A stretch of DNA of 6,748 bases, taken from contig JAUPUA010000065.1 in assembly GCA_030917805.1 (NCBI GenBank), positions 1 through 6,748 of the forward strand, read 5' to 3'. Below are positions 1-5,855 of the stretch, one piece after another. A model generated the notes under the pieces. That model was not told the DNA's origin and ran no database searches. It saw only the letters and a program-made list of their open reading frames with translations. Numbering within the stretch: the stretch's first letter is position 1; every line of letters starts with the position of its first letter. The translations under genes and the position numbers were made by a program. This stretch comes from Patescibacteria group bacterium. GTDB lineage: Bacteria; Patescibacteriota; Saccharimonadia; Saccharimonadales; HK-STAS-PATE-42.

Positions 1-395
1 TTAGAGGCATAATCGGCGAGTTCACGACAAACGTCTATAAAAATTTCAAACTTCCAGAAGCCTCTGCTGGATTTGAACTAGACCTTGGTTTTATAAGTGA
101 AAACTTCAATTTAGATCCCAACTATAAACCTCTCTCGAAATTCCCTTCTATATCACAAGATATCACCATAGATGACCCGCTAAAGACTCTATTCAGAGAT
201 CTTGAAGTTAATATCACAGCTAAGTTAAATAAGGCTACTGAAGCTTCTGGAGTCCTCTATACCCTAAAACCCGTATCTATCTTCCGAAAAAGCGATTCAA
301 CCACTAAGTCCACGACTTTTAATATAGAATTCCATCATCCCGAAAGGACCCTAACTACCACAGAAGTTAATAAGCTAGTACAAAAGTTAAAATAG
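1..395 (+). CDS. pheT: Phenylalanyl-tRNA synthetase beta subunit, C-terminal part (partial, 5' end outside window)
   Basis: This open frame runs in from the left edge (first full codon at base 3) and ends at TAG 393-395, giving 130 residues. PheT forms the alpha2-beta2 synthetase with PheS and charges tRNA-Phe in the cytoplasm. The first 30 residues resemble the end of the catalytic-like B domain (IGEFTTNVYKNF, then FELDL). The rest fits the C-terminal FDX-ACB anticodon-binding domain: FPSISQDITI near residues 47-56, then KS...TFNIEFHHPERTLTTTEV and a final helix NKLVQKLK. The FDX-ACB domain is the normal last domain of bacterial PheT, so the C-terminus looks complete. It lies 5 bases upstream of the Nudix gene on the same strand and probably shares its transcript. 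The alternative is a stand-alone FDX-ACB protein, but the preceding PheT-like segment makes this less likely. Confidence 0.85.
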   Translation, partial: RGIIGEFTTNVYKNFKLPEASAGFELDLGFISENFNLDPNYKPLSKFPSISQDITIDDPLKTLFRDLEVNITAKLNKATEASGVLYTLKPVSIFRKSDSTTKSTTFNIEFHHPERTLTTTEVNKLVQKLK

Positions 396-400
396 CTATA

Positions 401-778
401 ATGGCGGATAACGTTCGTGCAGTAATGTTCAACAATGATCAGCAGTTTCTAATTGTTACTGAAGTAGATGATCCTGACAATTGGAAGCTACCTGGAGGCA
501 AGTTGGAGGCTGATGAGGATCCAAAAGATGGAATAATACGAGAGTTGCAAGAAGAACTTAATCTCACCCCAAGGCAGTCCAAGTTACCATTTGTTGAGTT
601 AGTTACAGATGATGGACTATCTAAACGGTACATCTTTAAAATTATTGCCCCAAAGGAACAAATTAATCCCACTGGGTTGGAAATAGCTCAAATTATGTGG
701 TGCACTGTTGGAACTGTTCCAGATTGCCAGAATAAGAACCATATTTTAGCTGCCGTTAAAAGCCTATCTGTAATTTAA
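401..778 (+). CDS. Nudix hydrolase family protein, small single-domain
   Basis: This 125-residue protein is a single Nudix domain. Such enzymes cleave nucleoside diphosphates linked to another group (for example oxidised dNTPs, ADP-ribose or dinucleotides) using Mg2+ or Mn2+. The 23-residue Nudix box spans residues 33-55: G33, five residues, E39, seven residues, then REL-QEE (R47, E48, E51, E52) and L55. All metal-binding glutamates are present. The usual second glycine (REUxEExGU) is Asn54 here. The preceding WKLPGG (residues 28-33) is the common lead-in. The length matches MutT-like members, but the substrate cannot be told from sequence. The ATG lies 5 bases after the pheT stop without a Shine-Dalgarno sequence, so translation may be coupled to pheT. 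A hairpin terminator starts 3 bases after its stop. Confidence 0.88.
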   Translation: MADNVRAVMFNNDQQFLIVTEVDDPDNWKLPGGKLEADEDPKDGIIRELQEELNLTPRQSKLPFVELVTDDGLSKRYIFKIIAPKEQINPTGLEIAQIMWCTVGTVPDCQNKNHILAAVKSLSVI

Positions 779-813
779 AAAGACTAAAGCCACGAATGAT
801 CGTGGCTTTAGTC
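771..813. terminator. Intrinsic terminator between convergent Nudix and hsp20 genes
   Basis: A perfect 14-bp inverted repeat (782-795 with 800-813) encloses the 4-base loop ATGA. On the minus strand the stem is followed directly by TTTTT and an AT-rich tail (781 down to 771), a typical intrinsic terminator about 19 bases past the hsp20 stop. On the plus strand the tail (GGCTAATATAAAAA) is not T-rich, so termination of pheT-Nudix transcripts there may be weaker, although the stem itself is strong. Confidence 0.85.
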
Positions 814-832
814 GGCTAATATAAAAAGTGCT

Positions 833-1357
833 TTAGTTAATCTTTATCTTTTTAGCGGTGTCAGTCTTTTCTTTTACAAAAGTAAGAATCAAGACTCCTT
901 CGTCTAGCACTGCGTCAATAAACTCATCACCTTCTTTTACGGGAACCGGAAGCTTAACCTGTCGGTAAAACTTACCCCAGTAACACTCCTGCAAATGATA
1001 TTGAGTTATCTCTTCGCTATCATTGCTACTCAGCACCCCACTTATTGTCACAAGGCCTTCGGCAAACTCTAAGTCGATATCACTCTTATCGACTCCAGCG
1101 ATTCTAGCTTTTAGAACTAGTTTATCTTCTGTTTCAAACAGATCGACTGCTAACTGTGCATCTTCTTCAGCTAGTTCAATAGTTTCTTCTTCAATTATCT
1201 CCACTGTTTCTGGCTGAGAATTAGTGCTATCTTGGCTGGTCTCAGAATTGGTTTCTTCTATGTCTAAACCTAATTCATCATCCAAAAAAGCGGCTCCAAA
1301 GTCGTCCTCTAGCAGTATGCTGTCATCTTGATTAGGCAATTGTTTTCGTCTAGCCAT
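833..1357 (-). CDS. Small heat-shock protein, Hsp20/alpha-crystallin family
   Basis: This 174-residue protein should be an ATP-independent holdase chaperone of the cytoplasm that keeps unfolding proteins soluble for refolding. The alpha-crystallin domain covers about residues 67-163: AVDLFETEDKLVLKARIAGVDKSDIDLEF strands (split as AVDLFETEDK then LVLKARIAGV), F130-x6-P137 (the usual F.R...LP segment), and the hallmark A-x-x-x-x-G-V-L at 149-156. The C-terminus KKIKIN carries the I-x-I motif (I171, I173) that docks subunits into oligomers. The N-terminal arm (about residues 11-68) is strongly acidic and low in complexity, whereas this arm is usually hydrophobic in the family. A good Shine-Dalgarno (AGGAGGGA, 1383-1376) lies unusually far, 18 bases, from the ATG, with a small palindrome between. 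No other in-frame start exists before an upstream TAG. It diverges from comF. No CIRCE operator was seen. Confidence 0.9.
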   Translation of the reverse strand: MARRKQLPNQDDSILLEDDFGAAFLDDELGLDIEETNSETSQDSTNSQPETVEIIEEETIELAEEDAQLAVDLFETEDKLVLKARIAGVDKSDIDLEFAEGLVTISGVLSSNDSEEITQYHLQECYWGKFYRQVKLPVPVKEGDEFIDAVLDEGVLILTFVKEKTDTAKKIKIN

Positions 1358-1375
1358 AACTAATTTAGTTGTTAC

Positions 1376-1383
1376 TCCCTCCT
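1376..1383 (-). promoter_or_regulatory. Ribosome binding site of hsp20, unusual spacing
   Basis: AGGAGGGA on the minus strand is the only strong Shine-Dalgarno in the window. It is 18 bases from the hsp20 ATG instead of the usual 5-9. The inverted repeat AACTAATTTAGTT (1358-1370) directly before the ATG could fold into a short hairpin and shorten the effective distance to about 5 bases. The hairpin is weak and AT-only apart from one C-G pair. Confidence 0.55.
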
Positions 1384-1409
1384 AGGTTTTCTCTATTCAC
1401 AAAAAAGTT

Positions 1410-1439
1410 TTGTATTAAGCTACATTCTAAACCTATAAT
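1410..1439 (+). promoter_or_regulatory. Putative promoter of comF
   Basis: A consensus TATAAT at 1434-1439 has a poor -35 candidate, TTGTAT (1410-1415), at 18 bases. The start of transcription would fall near 1446, giving a leader of about 40 nt. There is no Shine-Dalgarno before the comF ATG; the bases just upstream read CATAAACTTCCT. Confidence 0.5.
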
Positions 1440-1453
1440 GTTTATTTATGCAA
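1424..1453 (-). promoter_or_regulatory. Putative promoter of the hsp20 gene
   Basis: Reading the minus strand, TTGCAT (1453-1448) and TAGAAT (1429-1424) are separated by 18 bases, close to a housekeeping sigma-70-type promoter. Transcription would start near 1417 and give a leader of about 60 nt containing the Shine-Dalgarno at 1383-1376. The spacer contains the TATAAT box assigned to comF on the other strand, so the two promoters interleave. This is a pattern match only. Confidence 0.5.
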
Positions 1454-1485
1454 GGTCCCACTAAACCAAAGTTCATAAACTTCCT

Positions 1486-2190
1486 ATGCCTTTGATAGAT
1501 TCAGCACTTAGTTTTATTGCTCCGCACCACTGTCTAGGCTGCCAGGATGAAGGCCAAATCTGTTGTCAAAAATGCCTGAAGTCTCTACAGATTAATCCCC
1601 AGGATTTAGTTTGCTATAACTGCCAGATCTCTAAAGATGTACACTATGGTATTTGCTTGGCTTGTCAGCGAAAGCAGAGTTTAAATGGAGTATTCTGGTA
1701 TGCAAACTATAAGAATAAAATAACAAAAGATCTTATCAAAGCACTTAAGTTTAACAACGTTCACGCTAGCTCTAAAGTTATGGCTACGAGTCTTAAGGAG
1801 TGTATTCCCGGGGAAGTGATATTAAAAACCAAATTCATATCTGCAGTTCCTACCGCTAACAAAAGAGTTCGTCAGCGTGGGTGGGATCAGGCTAAGCTTA
1901 TATCTGTAAGCTTAGCAAAGTTTCTAAAGATTCCGAATAAAACTCTTTTAATCAGGGCCAGCTCATTCGATCAAATAGGAGCATCAAAGGCTGATAGAGT
2001 GAAGTCCTCTGAGAAGTTCTTCAAACCAACTAGATTGAGTCTAATTAGGGACAACACAATAATCATCGTGGATGATCTCGTTACAACTGGTGCAACTCTT
2101 AATTCTGCTGCTAAAACTTTAAAATCTGCAGGCGCTAAAGAAGTTTATGCTGTAGCATTCGCACGCCAACCACTCAAAAGATCAAACTGA
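1486..2190 (+). CDS. comF: ComF family protein (zinc-ribbon plus phosphoribosyltransferase domain)
   Basis: This 234-residue protein has the standard length and layout of ComF, a cytoplasmic factor required for DNA uptake in naturally competent bacteria and thought to act with the DNA translocation helicase ComFA and single-strand DNA handling. The N-terminal zinc finger has C16-x2-C19, C26/C27 and C30, then C43-x2-C46 and C57-x2-C60. The middle has the family motif VPTANKRVRQRGWDQA (121-136; usually RxRGFNQA). The PRPP-type loop is VDDLVTTGAT (195-204), preceded by a hydrophobic strand. The gene is monocistronic, diverges from hsp20 and converges with the conserved hypothetical gene, leaving 11 bases between stops. 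It ends in TGA, which supports use of the standard code. Many non-competent bacteria keep comF, so competence itself is not proved. Confidence 0.93.
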   Translation: MPLIDSALSFIAPHHCLGCQDEGQICCQKCLKSLQINPQDLVCYNCQISKDVHYGICLACQRKQSLNGVFWYANYKNKITKDLIKALKFNNVHASSKVMATSLKECIPGEVILKTKFISAVPTANKRVRQRGWDQAKLISVSLAKFLKIPNKTLLIRASSFDQIGASKADRVKSSEKFFKPTRLSLIRDNTIIIVDDLVTTGATLNSAAKTLKSAGAKEVYAVAFARQPLKRSN

Positions 2191-2201
2191 AGTAAACGTA
2201 T

Positions 2202-2702
2202 CTACATCCTCCGGCTATCGTATGCCCAGTGTAAGACTGCTTGGCGCTGCTTTCTATGACAGTCAAAGTCACCCTGCATGCAAGAGTTCTTAATCTGGCT
2301 GGTATGGCGCCTCATATTAACCCAGCGTTTAATCTGCCGTTCATCATCTGTGTGTCTCCGGCCCATATGATACCTGCAGTACCACTGAAACCAACCCCTG
2401 GGGTCATCCTCATGAATCCAGCCATTTGCTTGCCAAACAGCCAGACTCTGCGATGCATTAACTCCGAAAAAATTAAGCTTTGGATTATGAAGCTCTGGGC
2501 ACAGCTTTGCGTTCTTAAACCAATCTAGAGGGAACTCTTCTTTGCAGTCTGTCATATATTTTCCACCAAAGACGCCGAGTTCTAACATCTCTTTTGGGGT
2601 TAGCTCGGGCTTAAAGCGTGGGTCAAAGTTCTTGCCCATCGGCTCAGTTATCTCGTAAGAGTAACCCATTTGCATTTTATCGTTTACAACAACTGCTCTC
2701 AT
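2202..2702 (-). CDS. Conserved hypothetical protein, aromatic- and basic-rich, C-terminal HWAYDSR motif
   Basis: The 166-residue product belongs to what I recognise from memory as a widespread uncharacterised family, found in diverse bacteria and in plants. I cannot give its domain name with confidence and no function is known to me. Its blocks are conserved: MGKNFDPRFKPELTPKEML (22-40), LGVFGGKYMTDC (42-53), FPLDWFKNAKL (57-67), LNFFGVNASQSL (76-87), GWIHEDDPRGWFQWYCRYHMGRR (split: GWIHEDDPRG then WFQWYCRYHMGRR, 94-116), and KQRQAVLHWAYDSR (151-164). It has many Trp, Tyr, Arg and His residues and four Cys (C53, C68, C141, C148, besides C109), so metal binding or nucleic-acid contact is possible but unproven. 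No signal peptide or membrane segment is seen. The ATG at 2702 is used; M10 or M12 are alternatives because homologues as I recall them begin near that point. No Shine-Dalgarno is seen. Confidence 0.8.
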   Translation of the reverse strand: MRAVVVNDKMQMGYSYEITEPMGKNFDPRFKPELTPKEMLELGVFGGKYMTDCKEEFPLDWFKNAKLCPELHNPKLNFFGVNASQSLAVWQANGWIHEDDPRGWFQWYCRYHMGRRHTDDERQIKRWVNMRRHTSQIKNSCMQGDFDCHRKQRQAVLHWAYDSRRM

Positions 2703-2711
2703 CTCAGATTA

Positions 2712-2724
2712 ATTCTATACTATA
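2712..2724 (-). promoter_or_regulatory. Candidate -10 elements for the conserved hypothetical gene
   Basis: On the minus strand TATAGT (2724-2719) and TAGAAT (2717-2712) lie 10-16 bases before the ATG at 2702. If TAGAAT is used, transcription would begin within a few bases of the ATG and the message would be almost leaderless. No convincing -35 was found. The opposite strand carries the TATAAT of the small RNA in the same bases. Confidence 0.3.
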
Positions 2725-2726
2725 AT
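2721..2726 (+). promoter_or_regulatory. -10 box of the putative small RNA
   Basis: A consensus TATAAT, overlapped by TATACT (2716-2721), ends 7 bases before the first paired base of the RNA structure at 2734, exactly where a transcript would start. No clear -35 hexamer is visible 16-18 bases upstream. Confidence 0.5.
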
Positions 2727-2733
2727 TTAAGCC

Positions 2734-2800
2734 TAAGAGGCGATATGGGCTATCAACCCATATTCGTAAGTATGCCAGAGTGAAGCTGGACAGCCTCTTA
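2734..2800 (+). ncRNA. Putative small structured RNA, unrecognised class, three-helix junction
   Basis: No protein frame explains this segment, but it folds well by eye. An 8-bp closing helix pairs TAAGAGGC (2734-2741) with GCCTCTTA (2793-2800). Inside it, ATATGGG (2743-2749) pairs with CCCATAT (2757-2763) around the loop CTATCAA. CCAG (2775-2778) pairs with CTGG (2786-2789) around AGTGAAG. The linker TCGTAAGTATG (2764-2774) is unpaired. A TATAAT box lies just upstream and an intrinsic terminator just downstream, so a transcript of about 110 nt is expected. I compared it by memory with SRP RNA, tRNA, tmRNA, hammerhead and common riboswitches and found no match. It has no plus-strand gene within reach (next is fusA at 3768), so it is more likely a stand-alone RNA than a leader. 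Confidence 0.5.
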
Positions 2801-2815
2801 ACTACGTAATTATAA

Positions 2816-2846
2816 AAACCCGCAAATGTGCGGGGTTTATTATTTT
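2816..2846. terminator. Bidirectional intrinsic terminator between small RNA and tRNA-Ser
   Basis: CCCGCA (2819-2824) pairs with TGCGGG (2829-2834) around AATG, with flanking AAA and TTT able to extend the stem past one bulged G. The plus strand continues GTTTATTATTTTA, a T-rich tail for the small RNA. The minus strand continues with TTTTTATA, suited to ending tRNA-Ser transcripts. Confidence 0.8.
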
Positions 2847-2855
2847 ACAAAATCT

Positions 2856-2945
<90 letters not shown>

Positions 2946-2961
2946 ATAGTGATTAGGCCCT

Positions 2962-2980
2962 ATTATACCTCAAATTTGAG
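2962..2980 (-). promoter_or_regulatory. tRNA-Ser -10 box with adjoining perfect palindrome
   Basis: On the minus strand a consensus TATAAT (2967-2962) lies 16 bases before the tRNA 5' end. The -35 match is poor. Two bases upstream of it is a perfect 12-bp palindrome, CTCAAATTTGAG (2969-2980), inside the promoter spacer. It could be an operator or chance; it has no T tail, so it is not a good terminator for the hydrolase gene. Confidence 0.5.
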
Positions 2981-2991
2981 AGAAATCTAAG

Positions 2992-3603
2992 CTATTTACT
3001 ATTCTTCTTGATCCACCAAATAATTCTAGGTAAACCAATAGTCAGGTAGTGAGCAATTGTGGGGGTGTGACCAATAGTGAAAGATTGAAGGTTGTAAGCG
3101 CCTTCAATAATTGTATCCTTTGGAGGTACAACAGGGTCTTTTTGAGGCCTAATTGAGAGGATTCTTGCCCTCGACTTACCATTTAGTTTATCTAAGCTCT
3201 CCTCTAGCATACCCACACTAGCCTTAAAATTGGGGTTCTTATTGTAATAGTCTTGATGGATCTTGCCTATATTTTGAATCTTTCCACAAACTAAGCTCAC
3301 ACTACTAATTTTATCGAGATTCCTAGCATAAGAATTGATGGCAGCAGAGGCCCCGGCACTTGCAGCAAATAGATGTACCGAGTGAGTTTTATAAATCTTA
3401 GTGATCAGCTCATCTAGCTCTTCAACTCTTATTTGATAAGTTCCAAGATCCTTCCAGCCAATTGCAAAATAATTAGATTTAATACCTATGAGCTTAAAAA
3501 GGTTTAAGGCAAGCTTCTGCCCACGTGGCTTTTCGTCTCCAAGTCCAGGAATATAAATAACGTGTATGTTCTTTGACATGTTTAAAACTAGATCATACAT
3601 CAT
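2992..3603 (-). CDS. Alpha/beta hydrolase fold protein, substrate unknown
   Basis: This protein of up to 203 residues has the signs of a compact alpha/beta hydrolase. The first strand and oxyanion region are HVIYIPGLGD (14-23). The nucleophile elbow is LFAASAGAS, with S82 in A-x-S-x-G (A80 replaces the usual first Gly of G-x-S-x-G). The acid is probably D156 in RPQKDPVVPP and the base H185 in IAHYLTIGL (H179 is an alternative). No signal peptide is seen, so it should be cytoplasmic; a hydrophobic patch, IIWW, precedes the basic C-terminus. Possible activities are esterase, lipase or peptidase, and sequence does not decide. The first ATG (3603) has no Shine-Dalgarno. M9 (3579), just before SKNIHVIYIPG, is an equally good start and would match the family N-terminus better. 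Confidence 0.78.
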   Translation of the reverse strand: MMYDLVLNMSKNIHVIYIPGLGDEKPRGQKLALNLFKLIGIKSNYFAIGWKDLGTYQIRVEELDELITKIYKTHSVHLFAASAGASAAINSYARNLDKISSVSLVCGKIQNIGKIHQDYYNKNPNFKASVGMLEESLDKLNGKSRARILSIRPQKDPVVPPKDTIIEGAYNLQSFTIGHTPTIAHYLTIGLPRIIWWIKKNSK

Positions 3604-3627
3604 ATCAATAATTGGGATAATTATGTT

Positions 3628-3657
3628 TAGACCAATATACTCCGTTTATGTTACAAT
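3628..3657 (+). promoter_or_regulatory. Putative fusA promoter
   Basis: TAGACC (3628-3633, 4 of 6 matches to TTGACA) and TACAAT (3652-3657) are 18 bases apart. The start near 3664 would give a leader of about 104 nt. A second possible -10, TATAAA (3664-3669), follows. The assignment is a pattern match. Confidence 0.45.
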
Positions 3658-3675
3658 AATAGGTATAAAAGTTTG

Positions 3676-3704
3676 CCGGGATTCACCCTGGTTTTTTAAA
3701 GCCA
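3676..3704 (+). promoter_or_regulatory. Terminator-like hairpin and competing hairpin in the fusA leader (possible attenuator)
   Basis: CCGGG (3676-3680) pairs with CCCTGG (3686-3691) around ATTCA with one bulged T, followed directly by six T (3692-3697): the form of a short intrinsic terminator. It lies after the putative fusA promoter and before fusA, with no plus-strand protein gene upstream to terminate. A second stem, TGGTTT (3689-3694) with AAGCCA (3699-3704), uses part of the same bases and would exclude the first. Together they look like a terminator/antiterminator pair. The stems are short and the function is an inference. Confidence 0.4.
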
Positions 3705-3767
3705 AAAATCTCGACTTTTAATTTAAATAACAATTCTAAATAAGAAAGAAGAATAGACCAAAAGATT

Positions 3768-5855
3768 ATGGCCACAACAAACATCAACGATTTTAGAAAT
3801 ATCGGAATTATTGCTCACATCGATGCCGGTAAAACAACTACGACAGAAGGAATACTCTATCGAACAGGCCTTAGCCACAAGATTGGTGCTGTTCACGACG
3901 GTGAAACAACTACTGACTGGATGGAGCAAGAACGTGAGCGTGGAATCACAATCGTAGCCGCATCCGTTACCTGTTTCTGGAAGGGTAAGCAGATTAATAT
4001 TATTGATACACCAGGTCACGTAGACTTTACTGTTGAGGTAGAAAGATCACTAAGAGTACTTGATGGAGCAGTTGTAATCTTTGATGGAAAGAGCGGAGTT
4101 GAGGCTCAAACTGAGACAGTTTGGCGCCAAGCCAACAAGTACGCTGTACCAAGAATCTGCTTTATCAATAAGATTAATCAAACTGGTGGTGATTTCTGGA
4201 AGTCTCTTGATAGTATCCATGCCCGACTTAGCAAAAAGGCCATTCCAGTACATCTACCAATTGGTTTTGAAAAGGACATTAATGGTATTGTCGATCTAAT
4301 TGACATGAAGGCCTATACCTATAAGGACTTTACAGATAAAGAACTCGTAGAGGTTGAGATTCCTGCAGATATGCTTGAGAAAGCCAAGAATTCTCGCTCA
4401 ATCCTAGTGGAAAACGCAGTTGAATACGATGATGAGTTAATGATGAGATTCTTAGAAGAAGGAGAAGACTCAATCACTACAGAAGAGCTCAAGGTTGCGC
4501 TTAGAAAAGCTGTTATTAGTGGTGAACTTTACCTGGTATCAGGTGGAGATGGTCGTGGAGTAATTGTTCAGGCACTTCTAGATCTTATGGTTGAATACTT
4601 ACCTTCACCAGTAGATGCAGGTGAAGTATGGGGAACGGATCTCAAAACAGAAGAAACAATTGGTAGAAAGCCAAGCGATGATGAACCACTCGCGGGCCTC
4701 GCATTTAAGCTTACTAATGACCCATTTGTAGGTAAGCTCTGTTACTTCCGCGTTTATTCTGGAGTTTTAAAAACTGGATCGTATGTTTTGAACGCCAGTA
4801 CTGGTAGTAAAGAGCGCGTAGGCCGTATTGTACGTCTTCGTGCCGATAAGCGTGAAGATATAGATGAAATCCGTGCCGGGGACATCGCTGCGATTGTAGG
4901 AATAAAGAATACAACTACTGGTAATACGCTTTCTGATGTGGCAAAGCCGATTCTGCTTGAAAATATTGACTTCCCAGAGCCTCCAGTAGCAATCGCAATC
5001 GAGCCAAAAACTAAACAAGATCAAGAGCGCATGTCTCTTGCCTTGCAGCGTCTTGCAGAAGAGGACCCAACATTTAAGGTAGGTACAGACCCAGAAACAG
5101 CCCAGACAATTATCCGTGGTATGGGGGAGCTTCACCTAGAGATCATCGTCGATAGAATGAAGCGGGAGTTTAAAGTAGAGGCTAATATTGGAGCACCTCA
5201 AGTGGCCTATCGTGAGACTGTTAAAAAGACCGCTGAAGCACAAGGTAAGTTTGTGCGTCAATCTGGTGGACGTGGTCAATACGGAGATGTTCACCTTAGA
5301 ATCGAGCCACAAGAAAGTGGAGCAGGTTTCGAATTCGTTGATGAAATCAAAGGAGGAGTTATCCCACAAGAATACCGCAGCGCTGTTAGAGCAGGTATCG
5401 AAGAAGCAATGGCTAGCGGAGTTATTGCTGGCTACCCAGTCGTAGATGTAAAAGTCGCGCTATTCTTCGGTTCTTACCACGATGTTGATTCATCAGAAAT
5501 GTCGTTTAAAATTGCCGGTTCAATTGGTCTGCAAAATGTCGTTAAGGTAGCATCCCCAATAATTATGGAGCCAGTCATGAAGGTAACAGTTACTACCCCA
5601 GAAGACTTCATGGGTGATGTAATTGGAGACTTAAACTCTCGTCGTGGTCGCATCGAAAGTATGGAGGATGCTTACGGAGCCAAAGAGGTAATTGCCTTTG
5701 TGCCACTTGGTAATATGTTCGGTTACACCACAGACTTGCGTTCAATGTCTCAAGGCCGAGCAAACTCTGTCATGGAGCTGGATCATTATGCTGAAGTTCC
5801 ACCAAATATCGCCGAAGATATCATCGCCAAGCGCGGCAAAAAATCCAACGAGTAA
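3768..5855 (+). CDS. fusA: Translation elongation factor G (EF-G), with altered G4/G5 loops
   Basis: This 695-residue protein is a full-length EF-G, the GTPase that moves tRNAs and mRNA through the ribosome and, with RRF, recycles it. The GTPase domain has G1 AHIDAGKT (16-23), switch I ERGITI (57-62) and switch [10 protein letters not shown] (80-87). Domains II (about 290-405) and III (406-482, [11 protein letters not shown] and [18 protein letters not shown]) follow. Domain IV (483-605) has QSGGRGQYG and the tip [11 protein letters not shown], and domain V (606-690) has [20 protein letters not shown]. Two guanine-recognition motifs deviate: G4 is NKIN (134-137) instead of NKxD, and G5 is SGGDGRG (258-264) instead of SAFKNKG. 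All other regions are those of a canonical translocase, so it is not a tetM-type or degenerate paralogue. It stands alone, not beside rpsL, rpsG or tuf. No strong Shine-Dalgarno precedes the ATG. Confidence 0.97.
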   Translation: MATTNINDFRNIGIIAHIDAGKTTTTEGILYRTGLSHKIGAVHDGETTTDWMEQERERGITIVAASVTCFWKGKQINIIDTPGHVDFTVEVERSLRVLDGAVVIFDGKSGVEAQTETVWRQANKYAVPRICFINKINQTGGDFWKSLDSIHARLSKKAIPVHLPIGFEKDINGIVDLIDMKAYTYKDFTDKELVEVEIPADMLEKAKNSRSILVENAVEYDDELMMRFLEEGEDSITTEELKVALRKAVISGELYLVSGGDGRGVIVQALLDLMVEYLPSPVDAGEVWGTDLKTEETIGRKPSDDEPLAGLAFKLTNDPFVGKLCYFRVYSGVLKTGSYVLNASTGSKERVGRIVRLRADKREDIDEIRAGDIAAIVGIKNTTTGNTLSDVAKPILLENIDFPEPPVAIAIEPKTKQDQERMSLALQRLAEEDPTFKVGTDPETAQTIIRGMGELHLEIIVDRMKREFKVEANIGAPQVAYRETVKKTAEAQGKFVRQSGGRGQYGDVHLRIEPQESGAGFEFVDEIKGGVIPQEYRSAVRAGIEEAMASGVIAGYPVVDVKVALFFGSYHDVDSSEMSFKIAGSIGLQNVVKVASPIIMEPVMKVTVTTPEDFMGDVIGDLNSRRGRIESMEDAYGAKEVIAFVPLGNMFGYTTDLRSMSQGRANSVMELDHYAEVPPNIAEDIIAKRGKKSNE

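Noticed and set aside
1023..1217. 64-residue Ser-rich plus-strand frame
   Set aside because: Antisense shadow of the acidic part of the hsp20 gene.
1358..1410. CIRCE heat-shock operator upstream of hsp20
   Set aside because: The TTAGCACTC-N9-GAGTGCTAA pattern is not present; only a short AT-rich palindrome is.
2188..2190. UGA read as glycine
   Set aside because: comF ends here at the normal family length and no gene in the window contains an in-frame TGA, so the standard code fits.
2241..2528. 95-residue plus-strand frame
   Set aside because: Antisense to the conserved hypothetical gene, whose conserved blocks show the minus frame is the real one.
2731..2741. GCCT-AAG-AGGC hairpin at the small RNA 5' end
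   Set aside because: A 3-base loop and only 4 bp; the 8-bp closing helix with 2793-2800 is stronger and fits the expected transcript start.
3673..3699. TTG-started 8-codon leader peptide in the fusA leader
   Set aside because: Weak start codon, no ribosome binding site, no regulatory codon run; chance is sufficient.
4081..4299. 72-residue plus-strand frame in another phase of fusA
   Set aside because: Fully inside fusA with no own start signal or recognisable motif.
4714..5369. Several minus-strand frames of 66-122 residues inside fusA
   Set aside because: They lie wholly within a strongly conserved EF-G gene and encode no recognisable domain.
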